From: JBDSLU01 sp039916225
Lineage (GTDB): Bacteria > Acidobacteriota > Vicinamibacteria > Vicinamibacterales > Vicinamibacteraceae
NCBI GenBank assembly: GCA_039916225.1
Contig: JBDSLU010000421.1
Coordinates: 1-6,983 of the forward strand
Direction: 5' to 3'
DNA length: 6,983 bases
Shown here: in pieces, positions 1 through 6,545 of the stretch
Layout: every line of letters starts with the position of its first letter
How positions within the stretch are numbered: the stretch's first letter is position 1
Notes under the pieces: model-generated
Seen by the model: the letters and a program-made list of their open reading frames with translations, nothing else
Databases searched by the model: none
Told to the model about the DNA's origin: nothing
Program-made: the position numbers and the translations under genes

Positions 1-2
1 CC

Positions 3-719
3 ACCGACCATGTCCGGCCAGTCGAGTTCCGCGGCTACGCCTATCGCCGCGAGCTGTCGCCGATCTCCGGCGGCACGGTCACCCGCTACAACCCGAAGAC
101 GCCGGAGATCTGGCGCGTGCCGCTGCACGATCAGGTCGCGCCGACGGTCAGCGTCGAGGCGCCGCGCGGCGGCTATCTCGTGCCCGCGGGTTACGCCGCC
201 CGCGTCGCCGAGAAGCTGGCCCTGCACGGCATCGAGAGCCGGCGGCTGACGGCGCCGCTGCCGGCACTCGCCGTCCAGACCTTCCGCGCGACCGAGGTGA
301 CGCTGGCCCCGGGCACCTTCGAGGGCCGCACGGCGGTCACCCTGACCGGCGACTGGAAGGACGAGGCCCGCGACGTACCGGCGGGTTCGCTCTTCGTGCC
401 GATCGCGCAGGCGCGGGCGCAGATTGTGATGACGCTGCTCGAGCCGGGCAGCGCCGATGCGCTCGTCGCCTGGGGGTTCTTCACGGCCGCCTTCGAGCGC
501 AAGGAATACATGGAGGCCTACGTCGCCGAGGACGTGGCGACCGAGATGCTGGCCCGCGATCCGCAGGTGAAGGCGGAGTTCGAGCGCCGCCTCCGCGAGG
601 ACGCGGCCTTTGCCAGGAGCCCGTCGGCGCGGCTCGACTTCTTCTATCGTCGCCACCTGGCCTGGGACGAGCGATTCAATTTGTATCCGGTCTATCGCAC
701 CGGTCGCCCGGTCCCCTGA
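3..719 (+). CDS. M14-family zinc carboxypeptidase, C-terminal part (5' end outside window)
   Basis: The frame is open from the window edge (codon starting at base 3) to TGA at 717-719, giving 238 residues of a longer protein. The C-terminal third matches my memory of secreted bacterial M14 metallopeptidases. It has a run around VAWGFFTAAFERKEYMEAYV, then a segment ending in EMLARDP, then LDFFYRRHLAWDERFNLYPV, followed closely by the stop. M14 enzymes hydrolyse C-terminal amino acids from peptides using one zinc ion. The zinc-binding HxxE motif and distal histidine would lie upstream, so activity cannot be judged here. The visible part looks like the accessory beta-rich region plus the conserved C-terminal tail. 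An internal GTG at 117 could be mistaken for a start, but the same frame continues upstream with protein-like sequence (GYAYRRELSPISGG), so the gene begins before the window. It lies 35 bp before the esterase on the same strand, suggesting co-transcription. The family call is fairly firm; substrate and exact subfamily are unknown. Confidence 0.8.
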   Translation, partial: TDHVRPVEFRGYAYRRELSPISGGTVTRYNPKTPEIWRVPLHDQVAPTVSVEAPRGGYLVPAGYAARVAEKLALHGIESRRLTAPLPALAVQTFRATEVTLAPGTFEGRTAVTLTGDWKDEARDVPAGSLFVPIAQARAQIVMTLLEPGSADALVAWGFFTAAFERKEYMEAYVAEDVATEMLARDPQVKAEFERRLREDAAFARSPSARLDFFYRRHLAWDERFNLYPVYRTGRPVP

Positions 720-754
720 ACGCCCGCGAGGGCAGCACGCGAAAGGACGTCCGG

Positions 755-2485
755 ATGCGTCGTGTCGTTCCCGTGATCGCCGCCCTGGTCCTGGCCGCGC
801 TGGCGCCGTTGGCGTCGATCGCCCCGGCCGCGCCCACCGTGACGGTCACGCTCGGAGCCAGCGTGACGACCGGTCCGGTCGATGGCCGGCTGCTGCTCCT
901 CCTCTCGGCCGACGCCACCGCCGAGCCCCGCGTCCAGATCGAGGCCGGGCCGAAGACACAGCAGGTGTTCGGCATCGACGTCGACGGCTGGCAGCCGGGC
1001 GAGACCAAGACAATCGACGCCGACGTGCTCGGCTATCCGCGCGCCTCGCTGCGTGACGTGCCGCCGGGTGAGTATCGCGTCCAGGCGCTCCTGCATCGCT
1101 ACGAGACGTTCCGGCGCGCCGACGGCCACACCGTCACGCTGCCGATGGATCGCGGCGAAGGGCAGCAGTGGAGCCGCGCGCCCGGCAACGTTTACAGCAC
1201 GCCGGGGACCGTCCGCGTCGGCGCCGACGGCATCGCCGTGCAGGTCACGCTCGACCAGGTCATCCCGCCGATCGCCGATCCGCCGACGACGAAGTACATC
1301 CGACACGAGCGCATCCAGAGCGAGCGATTGACCAGGTTCTGGGGGCGGCCGATGTTCCTCGGCGCGCACATTCTCGTGCCCGAAGGCTTCGACGCGCATC
1401 CCGACGCGCGCTATCCGCTGGTCATCAACCACGGCCACTTCCCGCACTCGATCGACGGGTTCCGCGAGACGCCGCCCGACCCGAACGTGAAGTGCGAGTA
1501 CTCGGAGCGGTTTCACCTCGATTGCTACAACCGCATCCAGGACGAACAGGCGCATCAGCTCTACAAGGACTGGACGGCGCCGGGCTTCCCGCGCGTCCTG
1601 GTCGTCGAGATCCAGCACGCCAACCCGTATTACGACGACTCCTACGCGGTGAACTCCGCCAACCTCGGGCCCTATGGCGACGCCATCGTCCACGAGCTGA
1701 TTCCCTATCTCGAAAAGAAGTACCGCGCGCTCGGCACCGGCTGGTCCCGGTTCATGTACGGCGGCTCGACCGGCGGGTGGGAAGCGATGGCGGCGCAGAT
1801 CTTCTATCCCGACGACTTCAACGGCGCCTACGTCGCCTGTCCGGATCCGATCGACTTCCGCGCCTACACCGTCGTCGACATCTACAAAGACACTAACGCC
1901 TACTACACCGAAGGGCCGTGGGCGCGGGTGCCGCGGCCGGGCCTGCGGAACTCCCTCGGACACGTCGGCATCACGCTCGAGTCGATGAACCAGATGGAAC
2001 TGGTGCTGGGGACCAAGGGCCGTTCGGGCGGGCAGTGGGACATCTGGGAGGCGGTCTACTCGCCGGTCGGGGCCGACGGCTATCCGAAGCGGCTGTGGGA
2101 CAAGCGCACCGGCGTGATCGATCGCACGGTCGCCGAGTATTGGCGCCAGCACTTCGACCTGTCAGCAATCCTACGCCGCGAATGGAGCAAGGGCCTCGGA
2201 CAGAAGCTGCAGGGCAAGCTGAATATCTACGTCGGCGACATGGACAACTACTACTTGAACAACGCGGTCTATCTCGTCGAAGAGTTCCTGAAGAGCACGA
2301 AGGACCCGGCCTACGGCGGGGAAGTGGCATACGGCGATCGGGCCGAGCACTGCTGGAACGGCGACCCGACGCGTCCCAACGCCTACTCGCGGCTCCGCTA
2401 TCACCAGATGTTCATCCCGAAGATTGCCGATCGAATCCGCAAGACGGCTCCGGCCGGTGCCGACCTCACCAGCTGGACCTACTGA
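755..2485 (+). CDS. Secreted putative esterase, alpha/beta-hydrolase fold
   Basis: This is a 576-residue protein. The ATG at 755 is supported by a Shine-Dalgarno-like GAAAGGA at 741-747, seven bases upstream. Residues 1 to about 26 form a signal peptide (two Arg, a long Ala/Leu/Val core, small residues near IAPAA), so the product is likely periplasmic or extracellular. Residues about 28-190 look like a beta-rich N-terminal domain, including the stretch LRDVPPGEYRVQALLHRYET. The remainder resembles the putative esterase (esterase D-like) alpha/beta-hydrolase family. The nucleophile elbow is MYGGSTGGWEAMA, with Ser338 as predicted nucleophile. His532 in AEHCWNGD is the likely catalytic histidine, and Asp495 or Asp497 in YVGDMDNYY is a candidate acid; these last two are inferred from order and spacing. 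Four cysteines (247, 257, 362, 533) could form disulfides, which fits export. It probably shares a transcript with the upstream M14 peptidase. The fold call is strong. The substrate is unknown; a carbohydrate ester, peptide ester or another ester are all possible. Confidence 0.85.
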   Translation: MRRVVPVIAALVLAALAPLASIAPAAPTVTVTLGASVTTGPVDGRLLLLLSADATAEPRVQIEAGPKTQQVFGIDVDGWQPGETKTIDADVLGYPRASLRDVPPGEYRVQALLHRYETFRRADGHTVTLPMDRGEGQQWSRAPGNVYSTPGTVRVGADGIAVQVTLDQVIPPIADPPTTKYIRHERIQSERLTRFWGRPMFLGAHILVPEGFDAHPDARYPLVINHGHFPHSIDGFRETPPDPNVKCEYSERFHLDCYNRIQDEQAHQLYKDWTAPGFPRVLVVEIQHANPYYDDSYAVNSANLGPYGDAIVHELIPYLEKKYRALGTGWSRFMYGGSTGGWEAMAAQIFYPDDFNGAYVACPDPIDFRAYTVVDIYKDTNAYYTEGPWARVPRPGLRNSLGHVGITLESMNQMELVLGTKGRSGGQWDIWEAVYSPVGADGYPKRLWDKRTGVIDRTVAEYWRQHFDLSAILRREWSKGLGQKLQGKLNIYVGDMDNYYLNNAVYLVEEFLKSTKDPAYGGEVAYGDRAEHCWNGDPTRPNAYSRLRYHQMFIPKIADRIRKTAPAGADLTSWTY

Positions 2486-2627
2486 TCCGCTGGTGCTCCG
2501 CCGCCGCCCTGGCCCTTGACGCTCCCAAACGTGGTGGTCGAGGTAGTGGGTTCGCGCTACTGACCTGAGCCTGAGCATCGAGGCATGCTGACTCTTCAAT
2601 CAACGCCATCGGCGTGCTGGAGAGTGT
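2486..2627 (+). promoter_or_regulatory. Leader region of the TonB-dependent receptor gene, with two small hairpins
   Basis: This 142 bp spacer separates the esterase stop from the receptor start. It holds an imperfect hairpin in which bases 2543-2548 pair with 2555-2560 (six pairs, one G-U, six-base loop). A perfect five-pair hairpin, ACGCC at 2603-2607 with GGCGT at 2611-2615 around a three-base loop, sits directly before the ribosome binding site GGAGAG (2619-2624). Neither hairpin is followed by a T-run, so no intrinsic terminator is evident between the two genes. A TTGAC-like hexamer occurs at 2516-2521, but no convincing -10 partner lies at normal spacing. The spacer is long enough for its own promoter, but I cannot place one; read-through from the esterase is equally possible. 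Confidence 0.35.
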
Positions 2628-5588
2628 ATGACTCGTGTGTACAGGGTCGCCGTGTGCGCGGCGATCGCGATGCTGCAGGTCACCTTGGCCCACGGCCAGG
2701 CGACGACCGCGACCGTGCGGGGACTGGTTCAGGACGGCCAGGGCCGGCCGGTCCCGAAGGCTACCGTGACCGTGACCGCCGGGGAGACCGGGCTGTCGCG
2801 CGCGGTTCCTGTGGCCGAGGACGGCACCTATGCGGTGGCCGGCCTCCCGCCCAGCGTCGTGGATGTGACCGTCGCCGCGAGCGGCTTCGCCGACGCCCGG
2901 CGTAGTGGCCTCGTCCTCGAGGTCGGCCGGAGCGTCACCATCGACGTGACCCTGGCCGTGGCCGGCGTGCAGGAGCGCGTCGATGTCGCCTCGCTCGCCG
3001 GTGGCGTCGATACGACCCGCTCGGTCGTGGACGCCGTGCTGCCGTCGGCCGCCATCGAGGCGCTGCCGTTGAACGGCCGCAACTTCCTCGAGCTGGCGCT
3101 GCTGGTGCCGGGCAACGCGCCGGCGCCGAACTTCGATCCGACCAAGTCGAACAGCGTCGTCATCTCGTCGGCGGGCCAGCTGGGTCGCGGCGGCAACATC
3201 ATGATCGACGGCACCGACAACAACGACGACGTCGTCGGCGGGCCGCTGCAGAACGTCACCCAGGAATCGGTCCAGGAGTTCCAGATTGCCACCAACCGGT
3301 TCTCGGCGGAATCGGGCCGGTCGGCGTCGTCGCTGATCAACGTCGTCACCAAGTCCGGCAGCGACCAGCTGAAAGGCTCCGTCGCGCTCTTCGCCCGTGA
3401 CAGCGCGTGGCAGGGCCTGCCGGCGACGTTCGATCGATCGTCGGGCGACTCCCTGCCGTTCGACCGCCAGCAGATCGCCGGCTCCGCGGGCGGGGCCATC
3501 GTGCCCGGCCAGGCGTTCTGGTTCGGCACCGCGGAATATCGCAACCAGGACGGTGCGGTGCTGGTGGGGGAGCGGGACGTCGCGTCGCGGACGATCCGGC
3601 GGACCTTCGCCGCCGCGCCGCTGGACGACTTCCTGGCCTCCGGGCGCATCGACTGGCGGCCGAACGCCGCGGACAGCGTGATGATCCGCTACGCCGGCGA
3701 GCGCGCCACCGACACCAGCGCGAGCACGTTGGATCGGCCGATCGGCTCGGCCTCGCAGCGCCAGCGGAGCGAGAACAGCTACCAGTCGATCGTCGGCACC
3801 TGGAGCCGCGTCCTGAGCCCGCGGCTGTTCAACAGCGCCACGGTGTCGATCAGCACCTTCGACAACGCCATCGCGCCGGTGGCGCGTGGCCCGCAGCTGA
3901 CGTTCCCGAGCATCCAGGACGGCACCTCGTTCCGCGTGCCGCAGGGCACGACGCAGACGCGCTTCCAGATCGCCGATACCGCGACGCTGGTCCGCGGCGC
4001 CCACACCATTCGCGTCGGCGGCGAGTGGCAGCGGATCGACGCGCTGTTCGACCTCGGCGTGTTCCAGGACGGCCGCGTCGAACTGGTCGAGGACTTCGCG
4101 ACATTCGACCACAACGGCGACGGCCGCGTCGACGACGGCGACCTCCTGTTCGCGGTGACGCTGCGCAGTGGCAAGCCGACCGAGGCGCTGGTCATTCCGG
4201 ACGCCGACAACAACCACGTCGCCGTCTTCGTCCAGGACGATTGGCGCATCCGTCCCGACCTGACGCTGAACCTCGGCCTGCGCTACGAGCTCGACACCGA
4301 CGTCAAGAACATCAGCCGCGTCGGCGAGATCAACCCGCTGGTGCAGCCGTTCCTGCAGGGCACGCGCGGCAGGGACGGGAACAACTGGAGCCCGCGCCTT
4401 GGCTTCAACTGGGCGCCGGGCGACGGTCGCACCAGCGTCCACGGCGGCTTCGGCATCTACTACGACCGCATCACGCTGCAGATCGAGTCGCTCGAGCGCG
4501 GCCTGGACGGGCGGGCGCTGCCGATCGAGGTCAAGGCCGGCAACGTGTTCTTCCTGGACCCCAACTCCGGCCAGTTCCCGCCGTTCGCGCCCTCGTTCAG
4601 CAACCCGTTCACCGGCTTCATCCTGACCGGCGCCGGCGCGTCGGGCATCAACATCATCGACAACGGGATGCAGAACCCGAGCGTCCAGCAGTTCAATCTG
4701 GGCTTCGAGCAGGCGCTGCCGCACGACATCACGCTGCGCGTCGACGGCGTCCACAACCACGGCACGCACTTCATCATCGGCCGCACCATCGGCGAGGTCT
4801 TCAATCCGGTCGTCGGCGGCCCGGATCGCGTCGTCAATCTGGAGTCGAGCGTCGGCAGCCACTACGACGCGCTGCTGGTCAGCGCCGAGCGGCGGAGCAG
4901 CAGGCTCGGCTTCCGCGCCTCGTACGCCTTCGCCAAGGCGTTCAACTACGCCAACGACGACCAGATCCCATTCGCCAACGGGCCGATCGACAACGACGAC
5001 CTGCGCCGCGAATACGGACCGACGCCGAACGACCAGCGCCACCGGTTCACCCTGGCCGGCTGGGCCCGTGTTCCAGGCGACGTCCAGATCGCCCCGATCG
5101 TCACCCTGGCCTCGGGCGTGCCCATGGACATCCTGACGCCCGATGCGCAGTCGCGCGTGCCGGTGTTCCAGCGCAACGCCGGCGGTCGACAGTTCCAGAC
5201 CGGCGCCGAGCTGAACACCGCCCTCGCCGCGATCAACGCAGCCGGCGGCGTCAACGGCGAGCCGTTGCCGCTGGTCCGCGACGACGTCCGCTTCAACGAC
5301 GGTTTCGCGTCCGTCGACCTGCGCGTGTCCCGCCCGTTCTCTTGGGGACACATGCGGATCGAGCCGATGCTCGAGGTGTTCAACCTGTTCAACGTCACCA
5401 ACGTCCTGGGCGTCAGCGTGAAGAACTATTCGGGGTTCACCAACGCCCTGGTGCGAGACAGCAGCGATCCCACCGACCCTGGTTACCTGCGCTCGTCGGG
5501 CTTCGGGCAGGCTGTGAACACCGCCGGGGGCGTCTTCGGATCGGGCGGACCGCGGGCCTTCCAGTTCGCCGTCCGGGCCACGTTCTAG
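2628..5588 (+). CDS. TonB-dependent receptor, Oar-like, with CarboxypepD_reg-like N-terminal domain
   Basis: This is a complete 986-residue outer-membrane receptor. The ATG at 2628 follows GGAGAG at 2619-2624. Residues 1 to about 24 are a signal peptide ending near LAHGQA. Residues about 27-112 form a carboxypeptidase-regulatory-like beta-sandwich (VRGLVQDGQGRPVPKATVTV, then GTYAVAGLPP), typical of Oar-type receptors of Acidobacteriota and myxobacteria. The plug follows at about 125-250, with LPLNGRNF (146-153), MIDGTDNNDD (192-201) and NVVTKSGS (238-245). The rest is a long beta barrel with many alternating-strand segments, ending in FQFAVRATF; the terminal Phe is the usual outer-membrane assembly signal. 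No clear TonB box is visible, which I believe is common in this group. Residues 494-505 form a calcium-loop-like motif, listed separately. Such receptors import bulky ligands using TonB energy, or may serve surface or secretion roles. The ligand is unknown; the neighbouring peptidase and esterase hint at peptide or ester scavenging. Length and architecture look intact. Confidence 0.92.
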   Translation: MTRVYRVAVCAAIAMLQVTLAHGQATTATVRGLVQDGQGRPVPKATVTVTAGETGLSRAVPVAEDGTYAVAGLPPSVVDVTVAASGFADARRSGLVLEVGRSVTIDVTLAVAGVQERVDVASLAGGVDTTRSVVDAVLPSAAIEALPLNGRNFLELALLVPGNAPAPNFDPTKSNSVVISSAGQLGRGGNIMIDGTDNNDDVVGGPLQNVTQESVQEFQIATNRFSAESGRSASSLINVVTKSGSDQLKGSVALFARDSAWQGLPATFDRSSGDSLPFDRQQIAGSAGGAIVPGQAFWFGTAEYRNQDGAVLVGERDVASRTIRRTFAAAPLDDFLASGRIDWRPNAADSVMIRYAGERATDTSASTLDRPIGSASQRQRSENSYQSIVGTWSRVLSPRLFNSATVSISTFDNAIAPVARGPQLTFPSIQDGTSFRVPQGTTQTRFQIADTATLVRGAHTIRVGGEWQRIDALFDLGVFQDGRVELVEDFATFDHNGDGRVDDGDLLFAVTLRSGKPTEALVIPDADNNHVAVFVQDDWRIRPDLTLNLGLRYELDTDVKNISRVGEINPLVQPFLQGTRGRDGNNWSPRLGFNWAPGDGRTSVHGGFGIYYDRITLQIESLERGLDGRALPIEVKAGNVFFLDPNSGQFPPFAPSFSNPFTGFILTGAGASGINIIDNGMQNPSVQQFNLGFEQALPHDITLRVDGVHNHGTHFIIGRTIGEVFNPVVGGPDRVVNLESSVGSHYDALLVSAERRSSRLGFRASYAFAKAFNYANDDQIPFANGPIDNDDLRREYGPTPNDQRHRFTLAGWARVPGDVQIAPIVTLASGVPMDILTPDAQSRVPVFQRNAGGRQFQTGAELNTALAAINAAGGVNGEPLPLVRDDVRFNDGFASVDLRVSRPFSWGHMRIEPMLEVFNLFNVTNVLGVSVKNYSGFTNALVRDSSDPTDPGYLRSSGFGQAVNTAGGVFGSGGPRAFQFAVRATF
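4107..4142 (+). other. EF-hand/dockerin-type calcium-binding loop within the receptor
   Basis: These 12 codons encode DHNGDGRVDDGD (receptor residues 494-505). Loop positions 1, 3, 5, 9 and 12 carry D, N, D, D and D. Position 6 is Gly and position 8 is Val, matching the canonical EF-hand loop, with Asp in place of Glu at position 12 as in dockerin repeats. The loop is followed by LLFAV, similar to the hydrophobic start of a dockerin helix. Only one copy is visible. It falls in the barrel region, between predicted strands, so it is probably in a surface loop. Calcium binding is inferred from sequence only. Confidence 0.6.
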
Positions 5589-5602
5589 CTTGCCAAGGGG
5601 TG

Positions 5603-5693
5603 TTGGCGGCCGGGACGAACGCGACGGCGACGCCGTTGTCCTAGCTGGTGGCCGCCACGGCTCGCCCGCGTGAGAGCGCGGCCGCCAATTTTT
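5603..5693 (+). terminator. Likely intrinsic terminator of the receptor gene, in the convergent spacer
   Basis: A perfect 10 bp inverted repeat, TTGGCGGCCG at 5603-5612 and CGGCCGCCAA at 5679-5688, is followed at once by five T residues (5689-5693). The 66-base interior is long for a terminator loop but contains its own stems: ACGGCG/CGCCGT near 5623-5635 and CCGCG/CGCGG at 5666-5670 and 5677-5681. A competing stem pairs 5647-5654 with 5680-5687 (eight pairs, one G-U) and would give a more ordinary terminator ending at the same T-run. It starts 14 bases after the receptor stop and faces the - strand gene, so it probably also shields against convergent transcription. No T-run follows the repeat in the opposite direction. 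Confidence 0.55.
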
Positions 5694-6528
5694 ACAGCGC
5701 GCCGACGCGCTGCAGCGTCTTGAGCGCGTTGTAGCCGAGGACGATGTCGAAGCGGTGCGTGTTGGTGACGGCGTCGTCGATGCCGACCGCCTGGCGGTAG
5801 AACACGTTCAGGCTCAGGTCGTGCACCAGCGGCAGCTTGGCGTCGACGAAGATGCGGTTGCCGCGGTTGAAGCGGTCGCCGTTCAGGCCGCCGAAGTTGC
5901 GGTCGATGGTGGCGTAGCCGCCGGCCAGCGACAGCTTGTGCGGCAGCAGGCGCTCCACCCGCGAAGCCCTCGTCGCGCGAGCCGGTGGTGCGCTCGTAGA
6001 TCTCGAGGCGGACCGCGTCGATGACGCCGGTCTCCTTGGTCGAAACGCGGACGCCCTGACGCCAGGTATCGACGCCGTCGACGCCGTCGACGCCGTTCAG
6101 TCGACCGACACCGAGGCGCGCGGGCCGAGCTTCTTGCCGCCGAGCACTTGCGTGTAGTTGTTCTCCGACAGGCGATCGGCCGGTGAAGCTGCTGCCGCTG
6201 CCGGCGCCGGCCTGCAGGGTGTAGCGGCCTTTGGGGTCGAACTTGAAGGCACCCTTGAAGGTCTCCCGGTGCTGCAGGTGGTTGGACGAGCGGACGCCGG
6301 CGCTGGTCTCGATCATCCGATAGCGCGCGTCGAGCTGGATCGTCTGCGCGTCGTACCAGCGATGGCTCGGCGGGCCCGGCTTGGCGGCCGGCTTCGGCGC
6401 CGGACGGCTGACGACCGGCTGCGCCGGGTCGGCGCTCTCCGACAGGGTCACCGCGGTCTGGCCGACGCGACGGCGGCGACGAGGAACGAGAACGTGGCGG
6501 CCGAGGCCGGGAGCCGCAGCATCTGCAT
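5692..6528 (-). pseudogene. Broken outer-membrane beta-barrel (porin-like) protein gene, four frame changes
   Basis: Reading leftward from ATG at 6528 (a second in-frame ATG is at 6522), the first 23 codons encode a signal peptide, MQMLRLPASAATFSFLVAAV then ASA, but the frame meets TGA within four more codons. Shifting by one base near 6460 restores QTAVTLSESADPAQ, a Pro/Lys-rich linker, and barrel-like strands such as WYDAQTIQLDARYRMIETSA and FKFDPKGRYTLQAG. A second change near 6181 gives RLSENNYTQVLGGKKLGPRA. A third at about 6095-6102 bypasses a TGA and gives GVDTWRQGVRVSTKETGVID. A fourth near 5959 gives LLPHKLSLAGGYATIDRNFG through to LKTLQRVGAL and TAA at 5692-5694. Coherent protein sequence on each side of every break shows a single ancestral gene. 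The composite is about 279 residues, which I think is shorter than intact relatives. It lies 17 bp after the chemotaxis gene, with no strong ribosome binding site. It is either a decayed gene or one hit by clustered indel errors; no function beyond an outer-membrane barrel can be assigned. Confidence 0.75.
6070..6096. repeat. Three perfect tandem copies of a 9 bp unit
   Basis: The unit CGACGCCGT occurs three times without mismatch at 6070-6078, 6079-6087 and 6088-6096. On the - strand it encodes a GVD-GVD-GVD run just before TWRQ in the broken barrel gene. Because the unit is three codons long, copy-number change would not itself break the frame, but the third frame change lies directly beside it (about 6095-6102). 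This suggests local slippage, either during replication or in sequencing and assembly. Confidence 0.8.
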
Positions 6529-6545
6529 GAACTCTGGTCGCCGTA

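Noticed and set aside
692..2152. A 486-codon open frame on the - strand opposite the esterase
   Set aside because: Same shadow effect: no recognisable motif, and it overlaps a gene with a clear nucleophile elbow and signal peptide.
2516..2545. A sigma-70-like promoter starting at TTGACG (2516-2521)
   Set aside because: No acceptable -10 hexamer lies 16-19 bases downstream; the region there is GGTCGAGGTAG-like.
2466..5351. A 961-codon open frame on the - strand opposite the receptor gene
   Set aside because: Its translation is monotonous (Arg, Ala, Val, Asp, Gln) with no domain, while the + strand protein has a signal peptide, named domains and a C-terminal Phe. Long antisense frames are expected in GC-rich genes.
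3407..5644. A 745-codon open frame on the + strand in another phase of the receptor gene
   Set aside because: The translation is dominated by Arg, Pro and Ala with no fold-like pattern, and it lies entirely over a well-supported gene except for its last bases.
5678..5685. The 8 bp palindrome GCGGCCGC
   Set aside because: It is part of the terminator arm and is common by chance in GC-rich DNA; there is no sign of a separate binding site.
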